This document shows, piece after piece, positions 43,918 to 53,874 of a DNA stretch of 64,000 nt; the stretch's first letter is position 1; every line of letters begins with the position of its first letter. The position numbers and the translations under genes are program-made. This DNA comes from Candidatus Thiodiazotropha sp. 'RUGA'. GTDB taxonomy: Bacteria; Pseudomonadota; Gammaproteobacteria; Chromatiales; Chromatiaceae. The DNA lies in the NCBI GenBank assembly GCA_016842065.1, contig JAEPDS010000011.1, positions 1-64,000 on the forward strand, given 5' to 3'. The notes beneath the pieces are model-generated. The model saw only the letters and a program-made list of their open reading frames with translations, ran no database searches and had not been told where the DNA came from.

Positions 43918-45081
43918 TCAGTACCAGATCGAGACGTAGGCCTTGATCACATTGGCGGAGAATGAGTAGAACGGCTCTTCGCCGACCACCCCACCCCGGG
44001 TCAGGTCGCGGAAATCGTCGTAGTCGAAGTGTATGTAGTCATAGGCCAGGTTGAGCGTGCCGCGATCGACGAACTGCAGAAAACCCGGCTTGATCTCATA
44101 GCTCATCGCCAATCCCAGGGTATGGCTCTGAAAACTGCTCAGCTCCTTATCCCTTGCCAGGTAGGTCTGGGGGGCACGCCTGGAGAACAGATCGCTGTAG
44201 AAATCGGCCCCCTCCTGAGTGTAGTAGCGGTAATGAATATCGAAGATCCACTTCTCCCTGAATGGGTGGGTGTAGGCCAGCTCGAAATTGTTGGCATCAA
44301 TGCCCCAGGTATCGTTGAAGTAGCGATACTCACTGCTCAGGGCGGCCCGGTACGGCAGGTAGTATTTCAACCTGAGTGCCAGCGCGTTACTGGTCCTGGT
44401 GCGTGGGTAGACCTCCGGCAGATAGCTGTAACCATCGCCGGCCAGGGGGTCCCGATAACGATAGGAGCGATAGGGATTGTTGAGAAAACCCTCGTCGGTG
44501 ATGGTCTCCCAGCCAACCCCCAGAATGGTGTTCTTGGTCAGAATCTGACTCAGGCTTACCCGGTAGTTCTGGCGTTTCACCTGATCACCGAAATCTGCAT
44601 CCCCATTACGACTGATATCGTCATTGCCGACCGAGTAGCCCAAGGAGACGGTAGTCAGATCGCCGAACATGTCATGGCTGATGCTGAAACTGCCGGTCTC
44701 GGAGAGATAGTCACTCTCGTCACTCTTGGTCAGCGCCAGACTCATCAGGGTTTTGTTGTGCAGATAGTCCATCGAGAGACTGGTCTCGGTACGCTCTTCG
44801 GTGTAAGGCGATGCGGTTGAAACCACGTCCACCGAGGCGCTGGAGATCGAGTCCACATAGTAGTTGGCGCTCAAGGAGACCGTATCCATCACCGATTTAC
44901 GCACCAGGATCGAGGGACCGTCCACCTCGACACCACCACCATCGTAACGGTGATACATGACGTCCGCCCGATCCTCCGGCAGAACCGTGGCGAACAGGCT
45001 GAATCCGGGCAGAGACGCCAGTATCAGCAGCAGCCAGTGACGACCGGGAGAGAACAGCACAGCGATCCTATGAATCAGCAC
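43918..45081 (-). CDS. DUF3570 outer-membrane beta-barrel protein
   Basis: About 387 aa; exported barrel of the DUF3570 family. Signal-like 'LLLILASLPGFSLFATVLPED' then alternating strands with many aromatic residues and a final 'AYVSIWY' ending in Tyr, as in outer-membrane proteins. The motif 'ADVMYHRYDGGGVEVDGPSILVRKSV' is typical of the family. GTG at 45081 chosen because it lies just after the DUF4266 stop; the track start lies inside that gene. It forms a set with the TlpA-like and DUF4266 genes. Confidence 0.85.
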   Translation of the reverse strand: MLIHRIAVLFSPGRHWLLLILASLPGFSLFATVLPEDRADVMYHRYDGGGVEVDGPSILVRKSVMDTVSLSANYYVDSISSASVDVVSTASPYTEERTETSLSMDYLHNKTLMSLALTKSDESDYLSETGSFSISHDMFGDLTTVSLGYSVGNDDISRNGDADFGDQVKRQNYRVSLSQILTKNTILGVGWETITDEGFLNNPYRSYRYRDPLAGDGYSYLPEVYPRTRTSNALALRLKYYLPYRAALSSEYRYFNDTWGIDANNFELAYTHPFREKWIFDIHYRYYTQEGADFYSDLFSRRAPQTYLARDKELSSFQSHTLGLAMSYEIKPGFLQFVDRGTLNLAYDYIHFDYDDFRDLTRGGVVGEEPFYSFSANVIKAYVSIWY

Positions 45082-45088
45082 ACCAGGC

Positions 45089-45313
45089 TCAGTTACAGCC
45101 ACAACCGCCTCCTCCACCACCTTCAGCGCCACGCGCCGCCTCTCTGGTCTGGTAGACGTGGTGCCGGAATCCGTTGGCTACCGGATCCCGCTCGAAACTC
45201 ATGATCGGATCGGCCAGACGCGCCCGTTCATAGGGCTGAACCCAGGGCTCGATACTGCATCCGCTGAGCATCAGCAGAAGCAAAACCGGCAGAAGGCGAT
45301 GTTTGGTTAACAT
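45089..45313 (-). CDS. DUF4266 lipoprotein
   Basis: 74-aa lipoprotein. Lipobox 'LLMLSGC'; body 'PYERARLADPIMSFERDPV' and the C-terminal Gly-rich tail ending 'GGGGGGCGCN' are landmarks of DUF4266. The start is the ATG at 45313. Partner of DUF3570; such pairs with a TlpA-like protein recur in proteobacteria. Function unknown; the terminal Cys pair could bind metal (inference). Confidence 0.88.
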   Translation of the reverse strand: MLTKHRLLPVLLLLMLSGCSIEPWVQPYERARLADPIMSFERDPVANGFRHHVYQTREAARGAEGGGGGGCGCN

Positions 45314-45324
45314 GACAACTGGCC

Positions 45325-45843
45325 TCACTCTTTCAGCAATGCCCGGATCTGCTGCTGATAGTCATCTTCATATCCAGGTTTGTAGCCTTGATGCAGATGC
45401 CGGATGTTGCCATCCCGGTCCACCATGAAGGTGCTGGGCATGGCTTTCACCTGATACTGTTTACTGACTTTGTTGCTGCTGTCGTAGAGAATCGGGAAAT
45501 CGACCGGAATCTCTTTCAGCATCTTCTGTGCAGCGCCAGGCTGCTCATCCACATTGACCCCAAGCAGGGTGAATCCCATCCCCTGATAGCGATCATAGAG
45601 CTGCTGCAACAGAGGCATCTCCTGACGGCATGGGCCACACCAGGAGGCCCAGAAATTGACCATCACAACATTGCCCCGCAGCTCACTCAGTTTGATGTTC
45701 TCCCCACTGCGGCTCTTCAGGGTGAAGTCCGGTGCCGGGGTGGCGTCGCCAGAGGCGGCGAGCGAAACAGTGAAGCTGGTCAGCAGACCAAGCAGCAGGG
45801 TGGATTTCAAGATTCGCTTCAACAACAAGGAGTTCATCTTCAC
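45325..45843 (-). CDS. TlpA-family thioredoxin, exported
   Basis: 172-aa periplasmic protein. Signal 'LLLGLLTSFTVSLAAS', then AhpC-TSA/TlpA fold with 'VNFWASWCGPCRQEMPLL' and 'VKAMPSTFMVDRDGNIRH'. It would reduce or shuffle disulfides in exported partners such as haem-binding Cys of the neighbouring c-type proteins (inference). GTG start with GAGG ten bases upstream; overlaps the DUF4266 ORF's first codons only in the track version. Confidence 0.93.
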   Translation of the reverse strand: MKMNSLLLKRILKSTLLLGLLTSFTVSLAASGDATPAPDFTLKSRSGENIKLSELRGNVVMVNFWASWCGPCRQEMPLLQQLYDRYQGMGFTLLGVNVDEQPGAAQKMLKEIPVDFPILYDSSNKVSKQYQVKAMPSTFMVDRDGNIRHLHQGYKPGYEDDYQQQIRALLKE

Positions 45844-45855
45844 GTTATCTGTACC

Positions 45856-46521
45856 TCAAAAGAAAAAGCTCAGGCTACCGGTGAGTTCGAAGTTATGGGT
45901 GGTTTTACTCTCGCCGAGCAAATCCGATTCGAACATGTGATCCCTGGCATCGAGATGGATGGTCAACCAATCATTGATCAGCAGGCGATAGCCTGCACCC
46001 ACATTCACAGTAAACTCATCATCCCCGGCAAAGCGGGTGGTGCCGATGCCGCCAATCAGATAGAACTGGCTGTTATAGGCATATTTGCCGCCGAGAAAAA
46101 CCTCGCCGGGCAGAATATTGTATCCCGCGGAGAGATTGTAATAGGTAAAGCGACGCTCACTGTCGGTGAGCAGCTGCACATCACCACTCAATTGCTCATA
46201 ACTGGTTTCATTGGCTTCGGAGGTGCCAATCGCCGCCTCGAGAAAGATCGACTCGGTACCATGATAGGCGAGCCGCAGACCGTAAGCGGCACTGGTGCCA
46301 AAATCCTCGATGTTCATCAGCCCGGCATAGAGACCGATCTCAAAATCCTCCTCATCGAAATCGGCTTCGATGATCTCCCGACGGGCGATCTCGGGCTCCA
46401 CCAGCAACTCTTCACGCAGGTTCTCGCCAAGCAGCTGCTCCTCCGCCTGGCTGGTAGAGAGGTTAAACAGACCCAGCAGGGCTGCTGTACTCAGAAAAAG
46501 AAACCGAGTCCGATTTTCCAC
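45856..46521 (-). CDS. Outer-membrane beta-barrel protein, 221 aa
   Basis: Signal peptide 'FLFLSTAALLGLFNLSTSQA' then a charged linker and an eight-stranded barrel pattern ending in 'FELTGSLSFFF', the C-terminal Phe typical of BAM substrates. Similar in size to OmpW/OmpX-like barrels. GTG start that overlaps the previous gene by 31 bases. Unknown role; part of the surface-protein group. Confidence 0.8.
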   Translation of the reverse strand: MENRTRFLFLSTAALLGLFNLSTSQAEEQLLGENLREELLVEPEIARREIIEADFDEEDFEIGLYAGLMNIEDFGTSAAYGLRLAYHGTESIFLEAAIGTSEANETSYEQLSGDVQLLTDSERRFTYYNLSAGYNILPGEVFLGGKYAYNSQFYLIGGIGTTRFAGDDEFTVNVGAGYRLLINDWLTIHLDARDHMFESDLLGESKTTHNFELTGSLSFFF

Positions 46522-47246
46522 TGGTCAAAATCCTCATTCTCATCACGACTGGTAAACACGGCATAGTGACGAAACTCCCCGCGAAGGAAGAAGCGTCTGG
46601 TCAGATAGACCTTCAATCCGGCGCCCACATGGGCGGTAGTGTCTGTACGATCCTCAGTCTCCACCAGGGTGGCGTTCGGGTTGGTGCGGATCACACCGCC
46701 GCCCAAGGTAAAGAAGGGGCTGAATGTCCACTCCGGAAAAGGCTGGGAGACCAGATTGACGTCAAACAGATACTCACTGGAGAAATCCCCGAGCGCCTGG
46801 GAGAAGCTGACCTCGGTGGAGAGGTTCTCGTTAAAGGCGTAGCCCGCATAGAGTCCCAGCAGTGCCGCACCCTCCATGTCACCGCCATAGAAACTGAACT
46901 CCCAGGTACGATCCCGAAAATCCTTCTCGGAGTAGGCCTTCAATGGTAAAGGGGTACCATCCTGCAGACGGGTCCGACGCATCTCATCGATCGCCACCCA
47001 GCCCTGCTTGCCTTTGCGGGTCTCCACCAGGAACCAATCGGTGCGACGCTTGTGTATCACCACCCACTCATCCCGCTCGGCCACATGGTGAACAGGATAG
47101 ACCGCCCCTGGGCCGGTATGCATCTCGATGTAAGGGGCAAAGACCTGAACCCTCAGGCGTGTCTCTTCCGCCAGCATGGGCCAGCAGAGCAACAGTCCCA
47201 GCAGCAGCCCGCCGATGCGCAGTGAAATGTTACTAAACCGTCTCAA
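46491..47246 (-). CDS. SH3-domain outer-membrane barrel protein
   Basis: 251 aa: signal 'GGLLLGLLLCWPMLAEE', a bacterial SH3 domain ('VQVFAPYIEMHTGPGAVYPVHHV', 'WVVIHKRRTDWFLVETRKGKQGWVAID'), then a barrel ending in 'WKIGLGFFF'. SH3 domains of this type bind peptidoglycan or peptides. TTG start three bases after the stop of the haem lipoprotein, so it is coupled. Confidence 0.82.
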   Translation of the reverse strand: MRRFSNISLRIGGLLLGLLLCWPMLAEETRLRVQVFAPYIEMHTGPGAVYPVHHVAERDEWVVIHKRRTDWFLVETRKGKQGWVAIDEMRRTRLQDGTPLPLKAYSEKDFRDRTWEFSFYGGDMEGAALLGLYAGYAFNENLSTEVSFSQALGDFSSEYLFDVNLVSQPFPEWTFSPFFTLGGGVIRTNPNATLVETEDRTDTTAHVGAGLKVYLTRRFFLRGEFRHYAVFTSRDENEDFDQWKIGLGFFF

Positions 47247-47249
47247 GCG

Positions 47250-49889
47250 TCAATCATCCGCAGGTGCAAGGAATGGATCATTGAAGTACTGCGCACCGAT
47301 ATCCAGCCACTCATAGATCAGTTTCAGCTCCGCATCCGTGAGATAACCCGCATGCGCACCTCCCGCTTCAAACAGCTCGGTAAAGCGGCTGTCATTGGCG
47401 GAACCCGCAACCATCGAGGCCCCGCCAGGCACCGGCACCGGAACATCGGGCAGCGGGATCGGATTGCCCCCAGCATCGAGAACCAGCTCCCCGTTCTCAT
47501 CCGTTTCAAACAGCTGATTGCCGTTCTCATCCACCGCCGGCACCAGGATATCCACCAGCAGGCCATCCACGACCTCCTGCATGTTATCGGCAAACAGCAG
47601 TTCACGATAGGCGCTGAAGTGTTCCGGTTCATCTTCGGATGGGCCGTCACTGAGATCGAGCTGGGCATCGGGGAGCACGGTTTCACCGGCATCGTCCGTA
47701 TCGTGACAGACATTGCAGGTGCGGTCTTCAACCGTATTGCCATCGTTATCCAGTATCAGCCGGGATAGAGACCAGAGCGGATGGATGTGCAGCTCATAAT
47801 GGATCATTGCACGGCATAGCTCATTCCAACTGGAGGTACAGAGTGCATCATTAAGCGGATTCGGAGTGTCCAGATCGGCATAGCGATAGGTGAATGGGGA
47901 ATCGGGCTGACGCATTCCAGGATCACTCCAGACATCCTCAAACATCAGATCCATATCCGGATCACAGGCGCCGGCCCGGCACTGCAGACGGTTGCGGGTC
48001 TGAGCCATGCTCTCACCCACATCGGTCCAGAGTCCCGGATTGGTATTCGGGAAGGGCTGACCGGTCTCCAGGCTACCGCTGTTCACACTGGGTGGCGCGG
48101 CTGTCAGTCGACCATGAGCCAGCGGACTGTCACCGGCATGACAACCGCCACACTCGATCACCTCACCCGGCCTGAACTGTAACCAGAAACTGTGCACCTC
48201 ACCGGTACGCCGTCCGTCTGCGTCGAGAACGCTGAAGCTGACCGGCACGTTGGCCGGGACTTTGACCTGTACCGACCCGTCGGGATCGATCGGCGCATAG
48301 CCCAGCACTTCACGCATACCGAACTGAGCGGTGGCGCCGAAGGCGGAGTTGGAGAACTCGAGCACATCGTCATCCGGCAGGGTAACCGGCTTGATCAGGC
48401 GCAGAAAGCGGGCCGGCCGATTGTCGGCACTGGTGAGCGTCGGGTCGGACAGGGTAGCGATATCCGGCTCGGCGCTATCCACACCATCCAGGTCATAGAC
48501 ACTGCGGATACGCAGCAGCCCCGCCTTCTCGGAAACCAGGGTCGGATCGAGATCGATGCCGGCTGTCTTGTCATGGATAATCAGTGGCTCGGGACGCTCA
48601 ACCGCCACTACCACATCACTGTAGATAATCCCCTCCTGGGGTTTCACGATCGGCAGTTGGGTCTGCTTCGAGGGATCGTAGATGAACAGGCTGTAGAGGG
48701 GTGGTGCCTGCTCAACCGCCGGATCGGCCAAGCGCTTGTCGTTACAGGGTACGATGCGCTCGTCCTCCATCAGCCGGCAGGGGCTCCAGCTGATCAAAAG
48801 CCGGTCGGTGTTATCGAACAGGGGATGGGCACTGCGCAGCTGTCCACCCATGGTGATGCTGCCATCGGTGGGAATCTGGTGATTGGTGGCATTGCTCTGG
48901 GCAGGCCCGGTCATCCCCTGGCTGTCCCAGGTGGGCTGTTCGTTATCGATGTAGGTCTCGGTATCGATGAAGATCAGCGCCCCACCCTCCTGCGTACCGT
49001 CGAATGGTTGGATCAGGGTGAGGATCCGGCCGTCGGGCATCTCCTGGGGACGCATGAACTGAATGGTGCTGCCGTCGGTACCGGTGTCGTGGCTGTTCAG
49101 ACCGTACAGCAACTCGAGTTCTGTACCATCCGGATTGATGCGATAGAGGTGAATCGCATTGTTGCCGTCTGCGTTGTCCCAACGACTGAATACGATCTTA
49201 CCGCTGGAGATCACCGTGGGTGAGAAGTCGTGGCTGCGGTTGAAGGAGATCTGGTTGATGTCGGTACCGTCAGCATTCATCACATGCAGCACCATCGCCG
49301 GCTCATTCACCGCCCGTTCCATCGCCAGGTATTGTGGTTTGCCCTCATCCAACAGACGCGCCTTGGCCTGCCGCTGGCGGGTCGAGGAGAAGACGATGCG
49401 CCCATCAGGCAGATAGTGGGGAAAACGGTCGTGCCCATCTTCTGCGGTGATATCGGAGACGATCACCCGCCGCAGTCGTGTTGCCGGGATATCGTACTCC
49501 CAGACATTCCAGGTCGGCTGATCCTCAGGCTCTGCATCCTCGATCAGAGGCAGTCGCAGGGAGAAAAGCAGTTTGCTGCCGTCGAAAGAGACCGAGACAT
49601 CCCGCACATCCCCTTCACCACCGGTTAGGTTGCCGGTCAGATTGATCTCATCCGCGCCGGCGGAGGCGTTATCTTTCAGATAGAGATCCCCACCCGCTTC
49701 GGTAGCCTGACTGAGCCGGATATCGGTTGTGCTCTGCTCCGTAATCGGCCGTTTCACATAAGCGACCGGGTAGTCGACCACCACCGGGTCTGGATCCTGA
49801 CTGTCACCGCCACCACAACCGAACAGTAACAAGGCCATTGAGAGCACTGACAGGGGACTCAATAGCAGCTTGGATTTCACTGGTCTCAT
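47250..49889 (-). CDS. HzsA-like haem lipoprotein, 879 aa
   Basis: Large lipoprotein (lipobox 'LLLFGC', then 'GGGDS'). Residues about 50-420 form TolB/beta-propeller-like repeats ('VSVSFDGSKLLFSLRLP', 'RIVFSSTRQRQ', 'KIVFSRWDNAD'), as in the alpha chain of hydrazine synthase-related proteins. Two c-type haem sites follow: 'ECGGCHAGD' and 'TCNVCHDTD' (CxxCH). The rest includes a possible third cytochrome-like region near the C-terminus. It resembles HzsA-related proteins of unknown role outside anammox bacteria. Probably outer-membrane attached and redox active. First gene of the minus-strand surface-protein operon, divergent from the next gene. Confidence 0.85.
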   Translation of the reverse strand: MRPVKSKLLLSPLSVLSMALLLFGCGGGDSQDPDPVVVDYPVAYVKRPITEQSTTDIRLSQATEAGGDLYLKDNASAGADEINLTGNLTGGEGDVRDVSVSFDGSKLLFSLRLPLIEDAEPEDQPTWNVWEYDIPATRLRRVIVSDITAEDGHDRFPHYLPDGRIVFSSTRQRQAKARLLDEGKPQYLAMERAVNEPAMVLHVMNADGTDINQISFNRSHDFSPTVISSGKIVFSRWDNADGNNAIHLYRINPDGTELELLYGLNSHDTGTDGSTIQFMRPQEMPDGRILTLIQPFDGTQEGGALIFIDTETYIDNEQPTWDSQGMTGPAQSNATNHQIPTDGSITMGGQLRSAHPLFDNTDRLLISWSPCRLMEDERIVPCNDKRLADPAVEQAPPLYSLFIYDPSKQTQLPIVKPQEGIIYSDVVVAVERPEPLIIHDKTAGIDLDPTLVSEKAGLLRIRSVYDLDGVDSAEPDIATLSDPTLTSADNRPARFLRLIKPVTLPDDDVLEFSNSAFGATAQFGMREVLGYAPIDPDGSVQVKVPANVPVSFSVLDADGRRTGEVHSFWLQFRPGEVIECGGCHAGDSPLAHGRLTAAPPSVNSGSLETGQPFPNTNPGLWTDVGESMAQTRNRLQCRAGACDPDMDLMFEDVWSDPGMRQPDSPFTYRYADLDTPNPLNDALCTSSWNELCRAMIHYELHIHPLWSLSRLILDNDGNTVEDRTCNVCHDTDDAGETVLPDAQLDLSDGPSEDEPEHFSAYRELLFADNMQEVVDGLLVDILVPAVDENGNQLFETDENGELVLDAGGNPIPLPDVPVPVPGGASMVAGSANDSRFTELFEAGGAHAGYLTDAELKLIYEWLDIGAQYFNDPFLAPADD

Positions 49890-50177
49890 TAAACAGTCCG
49901 TTCCCTTAAATTACGATTGTCGCAGCTCGGACAGAGGTCTCTTCTGAATAAAGTTAAATTCTGCTATCGACTAATAAAATCATGGACTTGAGAGTCTACC
50001 TGATCGAAAACCCCAATCAGTGCTCAAGTTCACACCCTGGAGAAACAGTGTTCACGAATCCGCCACTTCGGATTGACAAAAATAACCCCTGATATAGAAG
50101 GAAGGGAAAGTGTTGCATTCAGCCGGCCGAGCGTTCAGCCGTCGGTGTAGAGAATAGGGATTCAGGGGCAAGTCAAT

Positions 50178-51371
50178 ATGTCGGAAACACACCCATCTGC
50201 GGCTCGAAACTGCTATACAACAGCAACCATCAGGGTGGTTGCGTTGGTTCTGGCGCTAGGCACCATGATGCCGGCGGTCTCCGGCCCGCGGGAACAGGCG
50301 AAGCGCATACACGATCGCATCGCCGGGGTTCCACCAAGTGCCGATACCCTGACACAGATGGTCGACGAAATCGCAAACAACAACGATCCACTGGCCGCCG
50401 CCATGCTGGCGATTGAACACCCCGGTTTCTATAACGTTACCCTGAAAAACTGGGCAACTCCCTGGACCAATGAGGACCAGACCCCATTCGCTCCCCTGAA
50501 TGACTACACGGCGACCGTGATCGGCATGGTACGTGACGAGGTACCTTTCAATCAGTTGCTCTCTGCGGACATCATCTACACAGGCAGCAACTCACCGGCC
50601 TACTCAAACAGTAACAACGATCACTATGAGACCATGGAGAATCAGGGCCTCGACCTGAAACAGGTGTTGCAGCAAAACACCCAGTCGAGCGTCACCGGTC
50701 TGCCGCCGGAGGGCACCGCCGGGGTGATCACCACCCGCGCCTCAGCGCGGGCCTTTTTTATCGACGGTACCAATCGAAGCATGTTCCGCTTCACCATGCT
50801 CAACCATCTGTGCAAGGACCTGGAGCTGATCAAGGATCCAACCCGCCCCAGCGACCGGGTACGCCAGGATGCCTCCCGCAGTCCCGGCGGTGACAGCCGT
50901 GTCTATTTCAACAACTGTGTGGGCTGCCACGCCGGTATGGAACCCCTCGGACAGGCTTACGCTTACTACAACTTCGAATATACCGATGATCCGGAGAGCG
51001 GTGCGCTGGCCTACACCCCGGGCAGCGTACAGCCTAAGTTTCTGATCAACAGCTCCGTGTTCAAAGATGGTTACGCCACACCGGATGATCGCTGGGACAA
51101 CTACTGGCGGGAGGGACCGAACGCCAGCCTGGGTTGGGACATCAGCCGGCCGGGTACAGGTTACGGTGCCAAGTCGATGGGTGAGGAGTTGGCCAACAGC
51201 GACGCGTTTGCCGAATGCCAGGTCACCAAGGCATTTCAGGCGGTCTGCCTGCGGGCGCCGGTGGACAGCGCCGACCGTAGCAAGATCGCTGAAATCACCA
51301 ACAGTTTCAAATCCGGTTACAACATGAAGAACGTGTTCGCACAAGCGGCCGTCCATTGTGCAGGAGAGTGA
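50178..51371 (+). CDS. Exported single-haem c-type protein, 397 aa
   Basis: Signal-like N-terminus ('VVALVLALGTMMPAVSGP'), then a mostly helical body with one haem site 'FNNCVGCHAGMEPLG'. The pattern of helices resembles cytochrome-containing proteins of the DUF1549/DUF1585 type, but I could not confirm the family. Several Cys near the end ('FAECQVTKAFQAVCL', 'AVHCAGE') may form disulfides. Start with AGGGGCAAG before the ATG. First gene of the plus-strand cluster; divergent from the haem lipoprotein by 288 bases. Confidence 0.8.
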   Translation: MSETHPSAARNCYTTATIRVVALVLALGTMMPAVSGPREQAKRIHDRIAGVPPSADTLTQMVDEIANNNDPLAAAMLAIEHPGFYNVTLKNWATPWTNEDQTPFAPLNDYTATVIGMVRDEVPFNQLLSADIIYTGSNSPAYSNSNNDHYETMENQGLDLKQVLQQNTQSSVTGLPPEGTAGVITTRASARAFFIDGTNRSMFRFTMLNHLCKDLELIKDPTRPSDRVRQDASRSPGGDSRVYFNNCVGCHAGMEPLGQAYAYYNFEYTDDPESGALAYTPGSVQPKFLINSSVFKDGYATPDDRWDNYWREGPNASLGWDISRPGTGYGAKSMGEELANSDAFAECQVTKAFQAVCLRAPVDSADRSKIAEITNSFKSGYNMKNVFAQAAVHCAGE

Positions 51372-51373
51372 TC

Positions 51374-53851
51374 GTGAACATGTTGAACGGATATAAAAAT
51401 CTTCGGGGATTCAACGGATCTGCCTGGTTGTTGATGACGGCACTCTCACTATTCGGTCTGCAGGCCTGCCAGGATGGGGTCTCCAACGATTCACAGCAGG
51501 AGACCACGGTCACCTCCAGCACCTACAGCGGCCCAGCCGCGCGAACCAGTGACATCCAGGGATTCAGAGTCAGTGTGTGGGAGCCTCTGAGGGCACAGAA
51601 CCGATGCGGCGCCTGTCACAATGCCGGTGGTCAGGCTCCCTTGTTCGTGCGCGAGGATGACGTCAATCAGGCCTATGAAGCGGTCAATCCCTTCATCAAT
51701 CGCAGCGAGCCGGATGAGTCCTCCCTCGCCACCAAGGTGGCCAATGGTCACAACTGCTGGGAAGCGAGCGACAGCGCCTGCGCCACCATCATCGCCAACT
51801 ACATTGAATCCTGGGTTGGCGGTGGCGCCAATGCGGGCCGACAGATCGAACTGGAGGCACCGCCGGAAAACGTGGTTGGTGAGAGCAAGGTCTTCCCGGA
51901 CGATTCAAGCCTGTTCGCCAGCCACGTCCACCCGCTGCTGACCGACTACTGCACCGAGTGTCATGTGGAGGATGCGGCCGCGCCTCAATCCCCCTATTTT
52001 GCCGCAGTGGATGTGGAGACCGCCTATGCGGCCGTGAAGACGTCGATCGATCTCGATACCCCATCCAACTCCCGTCTGGTTCAGCGTCTGATCGAGCTGC
52101 ACAACTGTTGGGATGACTGCCCGAGCAACGCCCAGGAGATGGAGACCGCGATCGACAACATGGCCAGCGGCATCTCGCCGACACCGGTCGATCCGGATCT
52201 GGTGGTGAGCCGGGCGCTGACACTGCCGGAAGGCACAGTGGCAAGTGGCGGCAGTCGACAGGAGAGCGACGTCATCGCTCTGTACGAATTCAAGACCGGC
52301 AGCGGTAACACCGCCTACGACACCAGCGGTGTCGATCCATCAATCAATCTGACCCTGAGTGGTGACACCAGCTGGGTGGAGGGTTGGGGTCTGGAATTCA
52401 GAACCGGCAAGGCCCAGGGCAGCACCAGTGACAGCCGCAAGCTGAGCCAGCTGATCCAGGCAACCGGCGAGTACACGGTGGAAGCCTGGGTGGTGCCAAG
52501 CAATGTCACCCAGGAGGGTCCGGCCAGAATCATCAGTTACTCTGCAGGCACGGATGATCGCAACTTCACCCTGGGCCAGACTCTCTACAACTACAACTTC
52601 CTGCACCGCTCCAGCACCACCGACGGCAACGGTGAGCCAGCCCACTCCACCTCGGATGACGATGAGGATCTGCAGGCCACCGAACAACATGTGGTGGTCA
52701 CATTCGATCCGGAGAACGGGCGTCAAGTCTATGTCAACGGCATCCACACCGATGACCTGGATGAGACCGCAGCGGGCAATCTCAACGACTGGGACGATAC
52801 CTACGCCCTGGTACTGGGAAATGAGGCCTCAGGCGACCGCCCCTGGGCGGGCAAGGTGCGGCTGCTGGCGATTCACAACCGGGCATTGAATGCAGCACAG
52901 ATCCAACAGAATTTCGAAGCGGGTGTCGGTGAAAAGTACTTCCTGCTGTTCAATGTCAGCAGCCTGCTCAACCTGCCTCAAAGCTATGTGATGATCGAGG
53001 TCAGCCAGTTCGATAACTACAGCTACCTGTTCCGTCAGCCGAAATTCATCAGCCTGGATGAGAGCGTATTGCCCGGCTCGATACCGGTCCAGGGGATGCG
53101 TATCGGTATCAACGGTAAAGAGGCGGCCATCGGTCAGGCCTACGCCACCCTAGACACCACCATCAACGACTCTGAATACACCGTCAACGGTCAGCTGCTG
53201 TCGAACATCGGCACAACCATCGCAACGGAAAAGGGTTCGGAAAACGACCAGTTCTTCCTCACCTTCGAGCGGTTGGGAGAACACACCAATGTCTTCATCG
53301 AACCAGAAGCGCTGCCGCCAACAGAACCGGCGGATGGTGAACCGGTTTCCAAGGTCGGCCTGCGCACCTTCGATGAGATCAACGCTACCATGGCGTCCCT
53401 CACCGGTGTCAGTCAGACCCTTGAAGCGGTACAGACAACCTATACCACGATCAAGCAGCAACTGCCCTCGGCGGAAGCGATCAATGGCTTTCTCTCATCC
53501 CATCAGGTGGCTGTCTCGCAACTGGCGATCGAATACTGCAGTGCGATGGTTGACGACACCACATTGAGAGCGGGCTTCTTCCCCGGATTCGATTTCAATG
53601 CCAACGCCAACGACATCGCCACAGCGACCTGGCAGAGTCAGGTGGTAACCCCGCTGATCGTCAACTTCATGGGTGAGAACCTCACCACCCAACCCGATCC
53701 GGGCCTGGTCGAGAGCGAATTGATGAGGCTGCTTACCGGCAGTGTCGGACTGGCCCGCTGCAGCGGTCAATGTGCCGCGGATCGAACCGAAAAGGCAACC
53801 AAGGCCGCCTGTGCCTCGCTACTGGGCAGTGCCGTAGTGCTACTGCAATAG
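51374..53851 (+). CDS. LamG-domain c-type haem lipoprotein, about 825 aa
   Basis: Lipoprotein ('SLFGLQACQDG'). Two cytochrome c-like repeats come first, each with CxxCH and a downstream Cys: 'NRCGACHNAGG...GHNCWE' and 'YCTECHVED...LHNCWDDC'. Then a LamG/concanavalin-like domain, about residues 290-520 ('VIALYEFKTGSGNTAYDTSG', 'YTVEAWVVPSN', 'RQVYVNGIHTDDL'), and a helical C-terminal part. Start taken at GTG 51374 from SD spacing (GGAGAG); ATG 51380 is the alternative. It overlaps nothing but follows the single-haem gene by two bases. A carbohydrate- or protein-binding surface cytochrome is likely. Confidence 0.83.
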   Translation: MNMLNGYKNLRGFNGSAWLLMTALSLFGLQACQDGVSNDSQQETTVTSSTYSGPAARTSDIQGFRVSVWEPLRAQNRCGACHNAGGQAPLFVREDDVNQAYEAVNPFINRSEPDESSLATKVANGHNCWEASDSACATIIANYIESWVGGGANAGRQIELEAPPENVVGESKVFPDDSSLFASHVHPLLTDYCTECHVEDAAAPQSPYFAAVDVETAYAAVKTSIDLDTPSNSRLVQRLIELHNCWDDCPSNAQEMETAIDNMASGISPTPVDPDLVVSRALTLPEGTVASGGSRQESDVIALYEFKTGSGNTAYDTSGVDPSINLTLSGDTSWVEGWGLEFRTGKAQGSTSDSRKLSQLIQATGEYTVEAWVVPSNVTQEGPARIISYSAGTDDRNFTLGQTLYNYNFLHRSSTTDGNGEPAHSTSDDDEDLQATEQHVVVTFDPENGRQVYVNGIHTDDLDETAAGNLNDWDDTYALVLGNEASGDRPWAGKVRLLAIHNRALNAAQIQQNFEAGVGEKYFLLFNVSSLLNLPQSYVMIEVSQFDNYSYLFRQPKFISLDESVLPGSIPVQGMRIGINGKEAAIGQAYATLDTTINDSEYTVNGQLLSNIGTTIATEKGSENDQFFLTFERLGEHTNVFIEPEALPPTEPADGEPVSKVGLRTFDEINATMASLTGVSQTLEAVQTTYTTIKQQLPSAEAINGFLSSHQVAVSQLAIEYCSAMVDDTTLRAGFFPGFDFNANANDIATATWQSQVVTPLIVNFMGENLTTQPDPGLVESELMRLLTGSVGLARCSGQCAADRTEKATKAACASLLGSAVVLLQ

Positions 53852-53874
53852 AAACCCAGACGGAAAGACTAAAG

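Noticed and set aside
45388-46566. 392-aa plus-strand ORF
   Set aside because: Lies across the TlpA-like and barrel genes on the other strand; composition is that of a shadow frame.
48192-49223. 343-aa plus-strand ORF
   Set aside because: Antisense to the HzsA-like gene, with no recognisable domain.
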